From MED-G116 sp038147495 (GTDB lineage: Bacteria > Pseudomonadota > Alphaproteobacteria > Puniceispirillales > Puniceispirillaceae), in contig JAYQTT010000007.1 in NCBI GenBank assembly GCA_038147495.1, forward strand, positions 1 to 64,000: DNA of 64,000 nucleotides, written 5' to 3'. The translations under genes and the position numbers were made by a program. The notes under the pieces were generated by a model. It saw only the letters and a program-made list of their open reading frames with translations, did no database searches and was not told where the DNA came from. Shown in pieces: positions 35,992-45,279 of this stretch (its first letter is position 1; every line of letters begins with the position of its first letter).

Positions 35992-36444
35992 TCAGGCCTT
36001 TTTCTGCCAACTTCCATCTTCATTTTGAGCATAATAGCTGAGCTGCAGGCTTTTATCGTCTGTCCAGTTCTTCCATTGCGCTCGTGCTTCTGTCACCTGT
36101 GCCTCAGAACGGCCATCAAAAAGGTTGAAGACGCGTTCAAAACCGTCCCAGCTTTTTGGTTCCTGTCCATGTAACAGGAATGCAAAGGTCGCGTCATTCT
36201 GATTGACGCCCGAGTCGGTAGAAATCCAAACGGGCGCGACATCACTTCCCGCTGCATCATCGACACCATGCGCAATCCATGAGTCGGCTTCATCTGCCCA
36301 TAATGCGTTGTCCAGAACATTGGCCGCTGGCTTTGGGCACAAAATCAACGCCTTCTTGCCCACAGCCAATGTCTTTTTTAACAGCATCGTCAGTGCCGCG
36401 TCATGGCCCGATTGGGTCAGATGATAAAAATCGACCTGAGTCAT
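35992..36444 (-). CDS. holC: DNA polymerase III chi subunit
   Basis: A 150-residue clamp-loader accessory subunit that binds SSB. It starts MTQVDFYHLTQSGHDAALTML, has KKALILCPKPAANVLDNALW (~32-51), FAFLLHGQEPKSWDGFERVFNLFDG (~85-110) and the usual RAQWKNWTDDKSLQLSYY end. Intact and of normal length. It lies 42 bp downstream of the broken pepA gene on the same strand; the pepA-holC pair is widely conserved. Confidence 0.93.
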   Translation of the reverse strand: MTQVDFYHLTQSGHDAALTMLLKKTLAVGKKALILCPKPAANVLDNALWADEADSWIAHGVDDAAGSDVAPVWISTDSGVNQNDATFAFLLHGQEPKSWDGFERVFNLFDGRSEAQVTEARAQWKNWTDDKSLQLSYYAQNEDGSWQKKA

Positions 36445-36486
36445 TTACGCGCCTGACACGTTCGGCCCAAGATAATTTGGAATGGG

Positions 36487-37952
36487 CTATTTTTCATTCC
36501 GGTTGACGTCTTTCCATTCATCAACAAGTCGATTCAACAGGCGAACACCGAAGCCGGTTCCGCCCTTTGGCACTGTTGGCGTTGATTTATCCGACCACGC
36601 CTTGCCAGCAATATCGAGATGCGCCCAAGGTGTGTTTTCAACAAAACGCTCCAGAAAACAGGCTGCGGTGATTGAACCGCCGTAGGGGCCGCCAATATTT
36701 TTCATATCGGCAATGTGCGATTTTAACATTTTGTCGTAGGCCTCGCCCATCGGCATCTGCCACAGCTTTTCCTCTGTGCGCTCACCAGCCGCCGACAAAA
36801 GCGCGGCAAGCTCATTACTGTTGGTGAACATACCGGCATATTCCTTGCCAAGCGAAACAAGAATGGCACCGGTCAGGGTCGCAAGATTGACCATTGCGCG
36901 CGGCTTGAAGCGTGTTTCCGTGTAATGCAGCGCATCAGCCAATACCAACCTGCCCTCTGCATCCGTATTGATTACCTCAATGGTTTTGCCCGACATCGCC
37001 GTGACAACATCCCCCGGACGTTGCGCATTTCCATCCGGCATGTTTTCGACAAGCCCGATAACACCGACAACATTGCGCTTCACCTTGCGCCCGGCCAAGG
37101 CGCACATTGCACCCGTGACCGCCGCCGCGCCGCCCATGTCCCATTTCATGTCTTCCATGCCTTTTGCCGGCTTCAACGAGATGCCACCAGTATCAAAAGT
37201 CACTCCCTTACCCACAAGAGCGACTGAGCCTCATCGCCGCCGCCCTTCCAGTTCATCACCACGAGCCGCGACTCGCGGCGGCTGCCCTGCCCGACGCCAA
37301 GCAATGCGCCCATGCCAAGCTTCTGCATCGCTGGTTCATCCAGCACCTCAATCTCAAGGCCAAGTGGAGCCAGTGCTCTACAGCGTTCTGCGAACACCTC
37401 TGGATACAATTTATTGGCAGGTTCAAACACCAGATCACGGGCCATCGCCACCCCCTCAAAAAGGGCATTCCGGTCTTGAATAAGCGCATGCTCATCATTG
37501 ATGCCGGGGGCTGTGACATTGAGCGATACGCTCTCCTTGGCACTGTCCGTTTCGGTGAAATATTCCTCGAAATGATAGCCTGCAAGACGGGCACCAAACA
37601 GCAAATCCGCCATCACATCCTCGGCCAGACCATGGTCCGGCATATGTCCGCGCTTCTGGGCGGTTGCCTCCAGCGCGGTGAACAGCTTTCCTCCAATCGT
37701 CTCGGCATCCAATCCCGCTTCAAGCGTTTCACCAATCCCAACCAGCAGGTAGGTATTATCCTCCATGTAAAGTGTCAGAGTCTTTCCAGACTTTCCGGTA
37801 AATTGCGCCTTGCCCATCGCCGCGATAAGGCTGGCAGCTTCGGCCTTTTCAAGCCGGGGAACAATGCGGGCACCGTCACCGATCAAACAGACTGTAACAA
37901 AGTCGCCGGTTGGAGCGCTCTCGGACAAAATGAGTTTCAACTTATTAGCCAT
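36487..37952 (-). pseudogene. pepA: Leucyl aminopeptidase (M17), frameshifted
   Basis: The complete M17 cytosolic aminopeptidase is present but in two frames. The first part starts at ATG 37952 (MANKLKLILSESAPTGDF), contains the N-terminal domain to SRLVVMNWKGGGDEAQ, then runs out of frame and stops at 37200-37202. The second frame enters as VALVGKGVTFDTGGISLKP and carries all catalytic features: the metal-binding Lys and Asp, NTDAEGRLVLADAL, and PYGGSITAACFL. Only two bases lie between codons that should be contiguous (around 37222-37229), so a one-base deletion is the simplest cause. The joined protein would be about 485 residues, normal for PepA. Either a real lesion in a conserved gene or a sequencing/assembly error. 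Confidence 0.85.
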
Positions 37953-38196
37953 GAATTTACCTTGTTGTGTTGAGCAAAATTAGCTGTGTTCAGTTTAGCG
38001 GCCGATTTGACCATGAATATGCAAGACCCGATAAAGCAAATTTGATTGACAGCGTCAAACCCGCTGACATTTCACCCACCTAACGAAGCGGTAGCGCCCC
38101 ATAAGGTTATTGAAATCACGCGGATGACGGGCCAATATTTTTGCGTTTGGCGTATATGATGTGTTATCTAGTCGTCTGAACTTCAATGGACATACC

Positions 38197-39318
38197 ATGC
38201 AATTCAGCAGATATCTCTATATGCAGCATTTGCGTACGACATTTGGCGTCACGCTGGTGATTGTCGGCATTGTCTGGCTGTTCCAAACAATCCGCTTGCT
38301 GGAGTTGGTCATTAACCGGGGTGCGGCTTTTCTGGACTTCGTTCTGATGTCATTGGCGGTCATTCCTTTGTGGATCACAATAGCACTGCCAATCGGCGCC
38401 TTTATCGCGGCAAACTGGGTATTTCATCGCATTCTAGCTGATCGCGAACTGACAGTGATGCAGGCAATCGGGCAGAGTCCGTTCCAAATCGGTCGCGCAG
38501 CAATTTATGCAGGATGTACGATCAGTGCTTTACTTGCGGTAAATTCGGTCTTTGTCCTACCCGCGTCCTTTTCCACCTATAAAGAATTGCAGTTCAAAAT
38601 CCGCAACAACATTCCGGCAATTATGCTGCAGGAAAATGTGTTCATCGACATTGTCGATGGAATGACCATTCTCATTGGCGAACATGAGGGTAACGGCGTC
38701 GCCCGTGACGTCTTCATCCATGACACACGCAACCCCACCCGCATCGTCACGGTAACTGCCGAAAGTGGGAAGTTTACCACGAGCGATGGGGCTCCTGCGC
38801 TTGTTCTCTATAACGGCCAACGCGCCGAAATGACTGAAACATCTGACAATGCGGCCATGTTGATGTTCGATAGCCATACAATGGCGATCAACACATCCGG
38901 AAACAGCAAAGCAGAGCGGATGCCCATCGATATGAACGAGGATTCAATCACCAATTTGCTTGATCCAGAAAAATCTCCGAATGAAGCCTATTACACTGAA
39001 CGCCGTGTCGAAGGTCATTATCGAATAGCCTCTCCCCTGCTTGCGCTTGCGCTGGTGCTGATGACAACATCAATTATGTTGTATGGCCAAATTCGCCGGG
39101 ACCTATGGCTTCGCCGTGCAGCATTAAATATTTGTCTGGGGATCGGGCTGATTGTTTTTCTTGTTACATCAAGATCGATATCCGTAACTGCTCCACATTT
39201 CATCCCTTTGATTTATGTGTCTGTCGGGATGCCTATCGTTTTGAGCCTGTGGTCGTTGTTGCGAAACGAGCATTTACCCACGCCTTTAGCTGATGAACAT
39301 ATTGGGGCCAGCGCATGA
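38197..39318 (+). CDS. lptF: LPS export ABC transporter permease LptF
   Basis: Inner-membrane permease of the LptB2FG complex, which extracts lipopolysaccharide and feeds it to LptC. From ATG 38197: MQFSRYLYMQHLRTTFGVTL; the frame is open back to GTG 38161, but this start matches the family better. There are three N-terminal transmembrane helices, a periplasmic beta-jellyroll domain (~125-280) and three C-terminal helices (ALALVLMTTSIMLYG, ALNICLGIGLIVFLV, IYVSVGMPIVLSLWS). It overlaps lptG by 4 bp (ATGA). Confidence 0.94.
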   Translation: MQFSRYLYMQHLRTTFGVTLVIVGIVWLFQTIRLLELVINRGAAFLDFVLMSLAVIPLWITIALPIGAFIAANWVFHRILADRELTVMQAIGQSPFQIGRAAIYAGCTISALLAVNSVFVLPASFSTYKELQFKIRNNIPAIMLQENVFIDIVDGMTILIGEHEGNGVARDVFIHDTRNPTRIVTVTAESGKFTTSDGAPALVLYNGQRAEMTETSDNAAMLMFDSHTMAINTSGNSKAERMPIDMNEDSITNLLDPEKSPNEAYYTERRVEGHYRIASPLLALALVLMTTSIMLYGQIRRDLWLRRAALNICLGIGLIVFLVTSRSISVTAPHFIPLIYVSVGMPIVLSLWSLLRNEHLPTPLADEHIGASA

Positions 39319-40418
39319 CACGGTTGGTGATGTTCGGCATTTTGTTTCGATATTTTACCAAGCGTTACCTCGCTTGGGTTTTACTGTGCCTCGTTTGCTT
39401 GACGGCTGTTGTATCACTCATCGATACGGTGGAATTAATCAGACGGGTGAGCGTTCTCAAAACCGGTATCGATGTGAATTTCGGTCTGATGACCCTGTTG
39501 AACATTCCCAATGTGATGTCGGTTGTTCTGCCTTTTGCACTGTTGAGCGGTTCAATGCTCTGCTTCAACGCATGGAACAAGTCCAACGAATTTGTCATTG
39601 CCAGAGGAATGGGCATCTCAATTTGGGTGGCAATGAGTCCCGTCTTTTTCGCCGCGTTCGCCTGCGGTCTATTTTATATTCTCGTGATTAACCCAATCGG
39701 ATCCCTGACATCTCGTCAGTATGAGTCCAATATGTCAGAAATCTTTGGATCTGATGAACGAAACCTGTCGGTGACAGCCGAGGGCGTGTGGTTGCGTGAT
39801 AGCCAACCCGACAGACAATTGATCATTCATGGCGATGCGCTCGATACGGTAAATGCCGGGGTGATAAATCCAATCATCTATGAATTTATACCGCCGCGCG
39901 GTCTGGTCACCCGCTATCGCGGCAGTTTTGTCCACCTCACCGACAGTGGCTGGATCATTGAAAACGCAGTGGCGTGGCGGAATGACGGCGGCAACGAGAA
40001 TGTCGGCACATTCATGCTGGCGAGTGACGTCAAGTCGCTTGATCTGGAGAGATCAACGGCCCCACCGGAAACAATTCCAATCTACCAGCTTCCAAATTTT
40101 ATAAAGGTCCTTGAAACCACTGGCCTGCCGACAACAGATCACAAGATCTACCTTTATCAACTGTTGTCATTGCCCTTCTTGATGGTCGGCATCGCAATGC
40201 TGGGTGCGCGTTTTACTTTGTCGAACACCAACCGCCAGCGGCGGGTTCAACTCTTCACACGCGGTGTTCTGATTGCAACGGCCATCTTCAGTTTTGGTCA
40301 TTTCATGCAAGTTTTGGGCGGATCTTTCAGATTGCCGCCGAATGTTGCTGGATGGGCACCGGCTGCAACCATTTTACTCACCGGCGCCGCCCTGTTGGCA
40401 CGCCTTGACGAAAGCTAG
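39315..40418 (+). CDS. lptG: LPS export ABC transporter permease LptG
   Basis: Partner permease of LptF, 367 residues with the same 3 TM - periplasmic jellyroll - 3 TM layout. Diagnostic stretches: FTKRYLAWVLLCLVCLTAVVSLID (~14-37), RRVSVLKTG, ARGMGISIWVAMSPVFFAA (~97-115) and the C-terminal ATAIFSFGHFMQVLGGSFRLPP (~318-340). The GSL/F-x-LPP end is typical of LptG and separates it from LptF. ATGA coupling with lptF implies equimolar synthesis. surA follows 9-12 bp downstream. Confidence 0.94.
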   Translation: MTRLVMFGILFRYFTKRYLAWVLLCLVCLTAVVSLIDTVELIRRVSVLKTGIDVNFGLMTLLNIPNVMSVVLPFALLSGSMLCFNAWNKSNEFVIARGMGISIWVAMSPVFFAAFACGLFYILVINPIGSLTSRQYESNMSEIFGSDERNLSVTAEGVWLRDSQPDRQLIIHGDALDTVNAGVINPIIYEFIPPRGLVTRYRGSFVHLTDSGWIIENAVAWRNDGGNENVGTFMLASDVKSLDLERSTAPPETIPIYQLPNFIKVLETTGLPTTDHKIYLYQLLSLPFLMVGIAMLGARFTLSNTNRQRRVQLFTRGVLIATAIFSFGHFMQVLGGSFRLPPNVAGWAPAATILLTGAALLARLDES

Positions 40419-40430
40419 GAAACGAAATTG

Positions 40431-41687
40431 ATGACGCAGATAATTCGTGGGTTAGCGACAATAATCGCATTGTGGTTCGTGACATTTCCGGCATTTGCCG
40501 CGGTTAGCATTGTCGCCACTGTAAATGGCGATCCAATCACAAGCTATGAGCTTGAGCAACGTGTGGCACTTCTGGCAGATGCGACCAATATAGAGATCAC
40601 CGATCAAAATCGAGAGGTGATCACCAGTGATGCCTTGCAGATGCTAATCGATGACAAATTGAAATTGCAGGTGTCCATTGTTGGCAAGCCCGGCATCGAG
40701 GGCGCCGCCATGGCCAAGGCCAATGAACTGATCGATGCAACCTTTGCCGAGAACGGTCTTACCGGCATGAAAGTGCTGCGGGAGATTGGTATCGACCCGG
40801 CTACTGTTCAGTCAAAATATATCAGTGACCTTGTCTGGATTGATTTTTTACGCAGTACTTACCGCGACAAATTCGATACGATTGATGCAAAAGTCGAAGC
40901 CGAGATCAAACGTCTTGTCGATGATGCGAGCCAGCCGCAAATCCGCTTGAGCGAGATAATCCTGACACCGGCGCCAAACCGCAATTTCAAACAAACTTTG
41001 AACCTTGCCGCTCAAATGGTCGCCGCTGTCCGCAAGGGTGCAAATTTCAATGCGATTGCCCAACAATATTCATCCGCAGGAAGCGCGCAGCAAGGCGGAC
41101 GTGTTGGTTGGGTTACAATCTCACGATTGCCGGAAACCTTTATCGAGGCTCTGGCACCGCTGGAAAATGGCGAGGTCACCGAACCGATAGCGCTTGACGG
41201 CAACGTCTATATTTTCCGGCGCGATGGCAAACGTGAAAAAGGTCTGGCAGATGACTCGCAAATCCGTGTCTGGCTTGCACGGGCCATCGTTCCCCTCGCC
41301 GAAGATGCCAGTGACGCCGACCGGCTCGAAGCCGCCGCCCGCATCAAGCGAGACAGCGAGAATGTCAAGAATTGTGACGACGTTGAAGCGCTGAACACAA
41401 AATATGAGTCGCAGGCAGTTGCCCGGCTCAATGACATGGTGTTGTCTGATCTTGCGCCGAATATGCAAGAGCTTGTGAATGGCCTTGAGGACAATCAGCC
41501 AAGTGAACCGATATCATTTTCAAATGGCGTTGCGACAATGATGGTATGTAAACGCGGTGCTCCTGAACTGAACCTGCCACCGCGCAAAGACATTGAACAG
41601 CGTGTCGCGGACAAGCTATTTGGTGTTCTCAGTGAGCGTCACCTGATCCGACTGAGGCGCAGTGCCGTCATCGATGTACGTGGCTGA
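40431..41687 (+). CDS. surA: Periplasmic peptidyl-prolyl isomerase/chaperone SurA
   Basis: Outer-membrane protein chaperone. Signal peptide ~1-24 (IIALWFVTFPAFA-AVS). The SurA N-domain follows: VSIVATVNGDPITSYELEQRV, with an LQMLIDDKLKLQ helix. A single parvulin domain is at ~170-270 (QIRLSEIILTP, GRVGWVTISRLPETF, GNVYIFRRDGKR). The late segment continues to a C-terminal helix (DKLFGVLSERHLIRLRRSAVIDVR). Alphaproteobacterial SurA often has one parvulin domain, as here, instead of two. TTG at 40428 is a possible alternative start with better AGGA spacing. It lies in the lptFG-surA-pdxA-ksgA envelope operon. Confidence 0.9.
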   Translation: MTQIIRGLATIIALWFVTFPAFAAVSIVATVNGDPITSYELEQRVALLADATNIEITDQNREVITSDALQMLIDDKLKLQVSIVGKPGIEGAAMAKANELIDATFAENGLTGMKVLREIGIDPATVQSKYISDLVWIDFLRSTYRDKFDTIDAKVEAEIKRLVDDASQPQIRLSEIILTPAPNRNFKQTLNLAAQMVAAVRKGANFNAIAQQYSSAGSAQQGGRVGWVTISRLPETFIEALAPLENGEVTEPIALDGNVYIFRRDGKREKGLADDSQIRVWLARAIVPLAEDASDADRLEAAARIKRDSENVKNCDDVEALNTKYESQAVARLNDMVLSDLAPNMQELVNGLEDNQPSEPISFSNGVATMMVCKRGAPELNLPPRKDIEQRVADKLFGVLSERHLIRLRRSAVIDVRG

Positions 41688-41690
41688 TCG

Positions 41691-42704
41691 ATGAGTTCAG
41701 CGCGCCACGCCAAGCCTGTTCTTGTCACCCCCGGCGATCCAGCTGGTATCGGCGCAGAAATTGCGCTGAAAGCCTTTCAGGCAGGACAGGTCAATTTTCT
41801 ATTGATGGAAAATGCTGAAAGGCTGGAGGCTCTCTGCAAGCAATTGTCGTTGGATATCGACATAAACGTGATTGAGGAGCCGGAGAGTTTTCAGCCAGAT
41901 ATACAATCTTTGCAAATCATAAATATTGACTGGAACACACCACCGATTGCCGGTTGCAGTGATGCAAAAAATGCCAAACAGATCATTGATGCAATTGAAA
42001 CCGGCGCCAGATGGGCACAGCAAGGCCGAATTGCGGCACTGACCACCAATCCCATATCCAAATCGACCTTATATGAAGCAGGTTTTCGCCATCCGGGGCA
42101 CACCGAGTTTCTCGGCAGCCTTGCCCCGCATACCGAAAGCGGCCCGGTTATGATGCTGGCCTGTGACGCGCTTCGTGTTGTGCCGCTCACCATCCATATC
42201 CCGCTTGCCGATGTCGCGGCCAGCATCTCCAGCAAGCTGATCATCGACAAGACACGATTGGTCGCAGAACAATTGGCACAATCATTTGGCATAACAGAGC
42301 CACGCATTGCCATTTGCGGGCTTAACCCACATGCCGGTGAAAATGGTAAAATGGGTCTGGAAGATCAGGACATAATTGAACCCGCGATCGCTACCCTCCG
42401 TGCCGAGGGAATAAATGCCTCGGGCCCGCATCCGGCGGATACATTGTTCCATGCAGATGCAAGAAAAACCTATGACGTTGCCATCGGCATGTATCACGAC
42501 CAGGTTCTTGTGCCATTGAAAACACTCGATTTTTTTGGCGGTGTGAATATCACCTTGGGACTGGATTTCATCCGCACATCACCGGATCATGGCACCGGCC
42601 TTGATATTGCAGGCACTGGAAAGGCCCGACCCGACAGCCTTATTGCCGCCATCTCCACTGCCTATCAAATGGCCACCCATCACATGTCGGCTGATCCAAG
42701 ATGA
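41691..42704 (+). CDS. pdxA: 4-hydroxythreonine-4-phosphate dehydrogenase
   Basis: NAD-dependent enzyme of pyridoxal-phosphate synthesis. It begins with KPVLVTPGDPAGIGAEIALKA (~8-28). The metal-binding histidines are in GFRHPGHTEFLGSL (~131-144) and in HADARKTYDVAIGMYHDQVLVPLKTL (~258-283), and the C-terminal FIRTSPDHGTGLDIAGTGKARPDSL segment is standard. 337 residues, complete. The surA-pdxA-ksgA order with a 4-bp overlap to ksgA is conserved across proteobacteria. Confidence 0.97.
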   Translation: MSSARHAKPVLVTPGDPAGIGAEIALKAFQAGQVNFLLMENAERLEALCKQLSLDIDINVIEEPESFQPDIQSLQIINIDWNTPPIAGCSDAKNAKQIIDAIETGARWAQQGRIAALTTNPISKSTLYEAGFRHPGHTEFLGSLAPHTESGPVMMLACDALRVVPLTIHIPLADVAASISSKLIIDKTRLVAEQLAQSFGITEPRIAICGLNPHAGENGKMGLEDQDIIEPAIATLRAEGINASGPHPADTLFHADARKTYDVAIGMYHDQVLVPLKTLDFFGGVNITLGLDFIRTSPDHGTGLDIAGTGKARPDSLIAAISTAYQMATHHMSADPR

Positions 42705-43579
42705 CGAATCATCCGTCTGCTGAAGAGATTGAGCGAAGCAACGACAGGATTAACGCTCTTCCGGGATTGCGGAGCCTTGTCGATGCACTTGATATGCGGG
42801 CACGGAAGTCGCTTGGCCAGAATTTTCTGTTTGACCTTAATCTGACGAGACGCATCGCCAGAGCGGGGACACCGCTGAATGGAACGACCATTGAGGTTGG
42901 CCCCGGCCCCGGCGGTCTGACGCGAGCCATTCTGCTCGAGGGCGCGCAAAAGGTAATCGCGATTGAAAAGGACCGGCGTGCGGCAACGGTGCTTGATTCG
43001 TTGCTGGCGGCAGCGGGTGACCGGCTGGAACTTGTCGAGGATGATGCCCTGCGATGCCCGATATGGGAGCTCGGTGACGCGCCACGTCGGATCATCGCAA
43101 ATCTTCCATACAACATAGCCACGCAATTGCTCATTGATTGGTTGGCACATGCAGACTCCTTCACGTCAATGACACTGATGTTCCAGCGCGAGGTCGCGCT
43201 TCGCATCACCGCGCGGCCCGGTGACAGTGAATATGGACGCCTCAGCATCCTTGCCAACTGGAAAGCGGATACAGAAATCCTCTTTGATGTCCCACCATCA
43301 GCCTTTGTTCCTGCACCAAAGGTCACATCATCGGTAGTTCAGGTCAAACCGCTTGCCGAGCCCCGCTTTGAATGTGACCAGACACTTCTTGAAGAGGTCA
43401 CACGGCACGCTTTCGGACAACGCCGCAAAATGCTCCGCGCGTCATTGAAACCACTCGGCGGTGAAGAACTTTTGGATGCCGCCGGTGTAAACCCGCAATC
43501 CAGACCGCAAGACCTTGAGATTGCTGAATTCTGCGCAATGGCGCGTTGTCTTGAGGCCAAGCGGACGCAAAAGGCCTGA
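42701..43579 (+). CDS. rsmA: 16S rRNA dimethyladenosine transferase (RsmA/KsgA)
   Basis: Dimethylates A1518 and A1519 of 16S rRNA. Motifs: RKSLGQNFLFDLNLTRRIAR (~37-56), SAM-binding TIEVGPGPGGLTRAIL (~63-78), VIAIEKDRRA, the catalytic IIANLPYNIATQLLIDWL (~130-147, NLPY) and the C-terminal basic HAFGQRRKMLRASLKPLG (~231-248). 292 residues. It overlaps pdxA by 4 bp and converges with gmk across 32 bp. No terminator hairpin is obvious in that gap. Confidence 0.97.
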   Translation: MTNHPSAEEIERSNDRINALPGLRSLVDALDMRARKSLGQNFLFDLNLTRRIARAGTPLNGTTIEVGPGPGGLTRAILLEGAQKVIAIEKDRRAATVLDSLLAAAGDRLELVEDDALRCPIWELGDAPRRIIANLPYNIATQLLIDWLAHADSFTSMTLMFQREVALRITARPGDSEYGRLSILANWKADTEILFDVPPSAFVPAPKVTSSVVQVKPLAEPRFECDQTLLEEVTRHAFGQRRKMLRASLKPLGGEELLDAAGVNPQSRPQDLEIAEFCAMARCLEAKRTQKA

Positions 43580-43611
43580 CACGCCTGCCAGTTGCCTCAT
43601 TTGATTTGAAG

Positions 43612-44256
43612 TTATTGGCCGTTGCGAAGACGCTTTACAAAATCTGTAAGGCCGACCTGCCGGTCACGGCGTAAACGCTCTGCAGCGAGGATTGCTTTCA
43701 CCGAAGCCACAGCCTGATCGATCTCGTGGTTGACGATGATATAGTCATATTCTCGATAATGGCTGATCTCATCAGATGCCTCAGCCATGCGTGCAGCAAC
43801 CACTTCAGCCGAATCCTGCGCCCGCGACTTTAGCCTTTTTTCCAGATCACGCGTCGATGGCGGCAGAATAAACACCGATACCAGATCCTCGCGCTTGGCA
43901 TCGGCGACCTGTTGTGTGCCTTGCCAATCTATATCAAACAAAACATCACGGCCCATTGCCAGCGCGTCCATGACAGGTGCCTTTGGCGTGCCGTAGTAAT
44001 TACTGAAAACCTTGGCATATTCCAAAAAATCACGATTGTTGATCATGATATGGAAACTGTCCTTGTCGACAAAATAATAGTCACGGCCTTCGACCTCTCC
44101 CGGGCGGCGCTTTCGCGTTGTCGCAGAAATCGACATCTCAATATTGTCGTCTTCATCCAGCAGACGGCGTGCGATGGATGTCTTTCCGGCCCCAGACGGC
44201 GATGACAGCACCAACATCAGCCCCCGTCGCCCAATCACCTTGTCTGATTCACTCAT
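43612..44256 (-). CDS. gmk: Guanylate kinase
   Basis: Phosphorylates GMP to GDP. The P-loop is LVLSSPSGAGKTSIARRLL (~15-33), SISATTRKRRPGEVEGRDYYFV (~42-63) is the GMP-binding region, and LFDIDWQGTQQV (~110-121) and FILPPSTRDLEKRLKSRAQDS follow. 214 residues, normal. Downstream of mltG by 33 bp, in the order mltG-gmk that is common in alphaproteobacteria. Confidence 0.97.
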   Translation of the reverse strand: MSESDKVIGRRGLMLVLSSPSGAGKTSIARRLLDEDDNIEMSISATTRKRRPGEVEGRDYYFVDKDSFHIMINNRDFLEYAKVFSNYYGTPKAPVMDALAMGRDVLFDIDWQGTQQVADAKREDLVSVFILPPSTRDLEKRLKSRAQDSAEVVAARMAEASDEISHYREYDYIIVNHEIDQAVASVKAILAAERLRRDRQVGLTDFVKRLRNGQ

Positions 44257-44289
44257 GATTTTGCCTGTCCTCTGACCAAAATGGGTTCA

Positions 44290-45279
44290 TCATTGCGCGG
44301 CTTCAGCCTGCCGTTTGCGGAATAGTCTGACATTCTTGTTGTGGGCGTCCAGTGTTTTTGCAAACAACAGACCGCCCTCACCATCAGATACAAAATACAA
44401 GTTTTTGGTTTTTGCCGGCTGTAAGACCGCCTGAATTGCCTCACGGCTGGGATTGCAAATGGCTGTCTTTGGCAATCCTTTGATTACATAGGTGTTCCAG
44501 TCCGTGCGCCGTTTCAAATCAGCCTTGCTGATGACTTTGTCCGGATCAACATTCAGCCCATAGAGAACCGTTGGGTCGGATTGCAGGCGCATCCCCCTTT
44601 TAAGCCTATTGATGAACACACCGGCCACTTCCCGCCTCTCTTCGCTTTTACCGGTCTCCAGCTCAACGATGGATGCCAGAATAAGGGCATCACGCGGCGA
44701 TGTAAGAGGCAGGTCTGGTTGCCGGTTTATCCATGCTTCCAGAAGCTCAATTTCGCGCTTTTCCAGCATCCTGTCCAAGAGTGCCTGACGCTGCGCCCCA
44801 TGCGTAAAGAAATATGTTTCCGGCAGCACATAGCCCTCTTCGGGCTGTGATGTTATCTCGCCTTTCAACATGGGCAACGCCATAAGAAGGCCAACCGCAT
44901 CCTCTACCCGCGTACCTTCTATGATGGTCAGCCGGCGCTGGTAACTGCGGCCTTCGTCCATTATGGCGAGAATCTCACCAAGGCTCGCCCTTGCCGGAAT
45001 CAGATACTCTCCAGCCTTCGGGACATAGCTGTCACCAACAAACAATCGGGCCATATCATAGTAATAGAGATGCGTTATCAGACCGGCACGCTTCATCTCC
45101 CAGCGGATAGTCGCATGACCGTCACCCGGCTCAATGACCAGAAAGCTATCGGCATCATGGGGACCGGAGGCCTGCATGACATGGCGTTGCACGCTCCACA
45201 GAACAATTGTCGCCAATATTGCAAACAGGGCAACCGCCGCCACCGCCCGGCCCAAAACCCGGACGGTACGGATGGCCAT
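44290..45279 (-). CDS. mltG: Endolytic peptidoglycan transglycosylase MltG
   Basis: Inner-membrane YceG-like lytic transglycosylase, proposed to terminate nascent glycan strands. One N-terminal transmembrane helix (~11-30). A LysM-like region precedes the catalytic domain, which has YVLPETYFFTHGA (~147-159), the catalytic Glu in LASIVELETGK (~204-214), FINRLKRGMRLQSDPTVLYGL (~225-245) and GLPKTAICNPSREAIQAVLQP (~273-293). 329 residues, complete. It follows fabF by about 0 bp (fabF stop at 45280), the conserved fabF-mltG pair. Confidence 0.93.
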   Translation of the reverse strand: MAIRTVRVLGRAVAAVALFAILATIVLWSVQRHVMQASGPHDADSFLVIEPGDGHATIRWEMKRAGLITHLYYYDMARLFVGDSYVPKAGEYLIPARASLGEILAIMDEGRSYQRRLTIIEGTRVEDAVGLLMALPMLKGEITSQPEEGYVLPETYFFTHGAQRQALLDRMLEKREIELLEAWINRQPDLPLTSPRDALILASIVELETGKSEERREVAGVFINRLKRGMRLQSDPTVLYGLNVDPDKVISKADLKRRTDWNTYVIKGLPKTAICNPSREAIQAVLQPAKTKNLYFVSDGEGGLLFAKTLDAHNKNVRLFRKRQAEAAQ

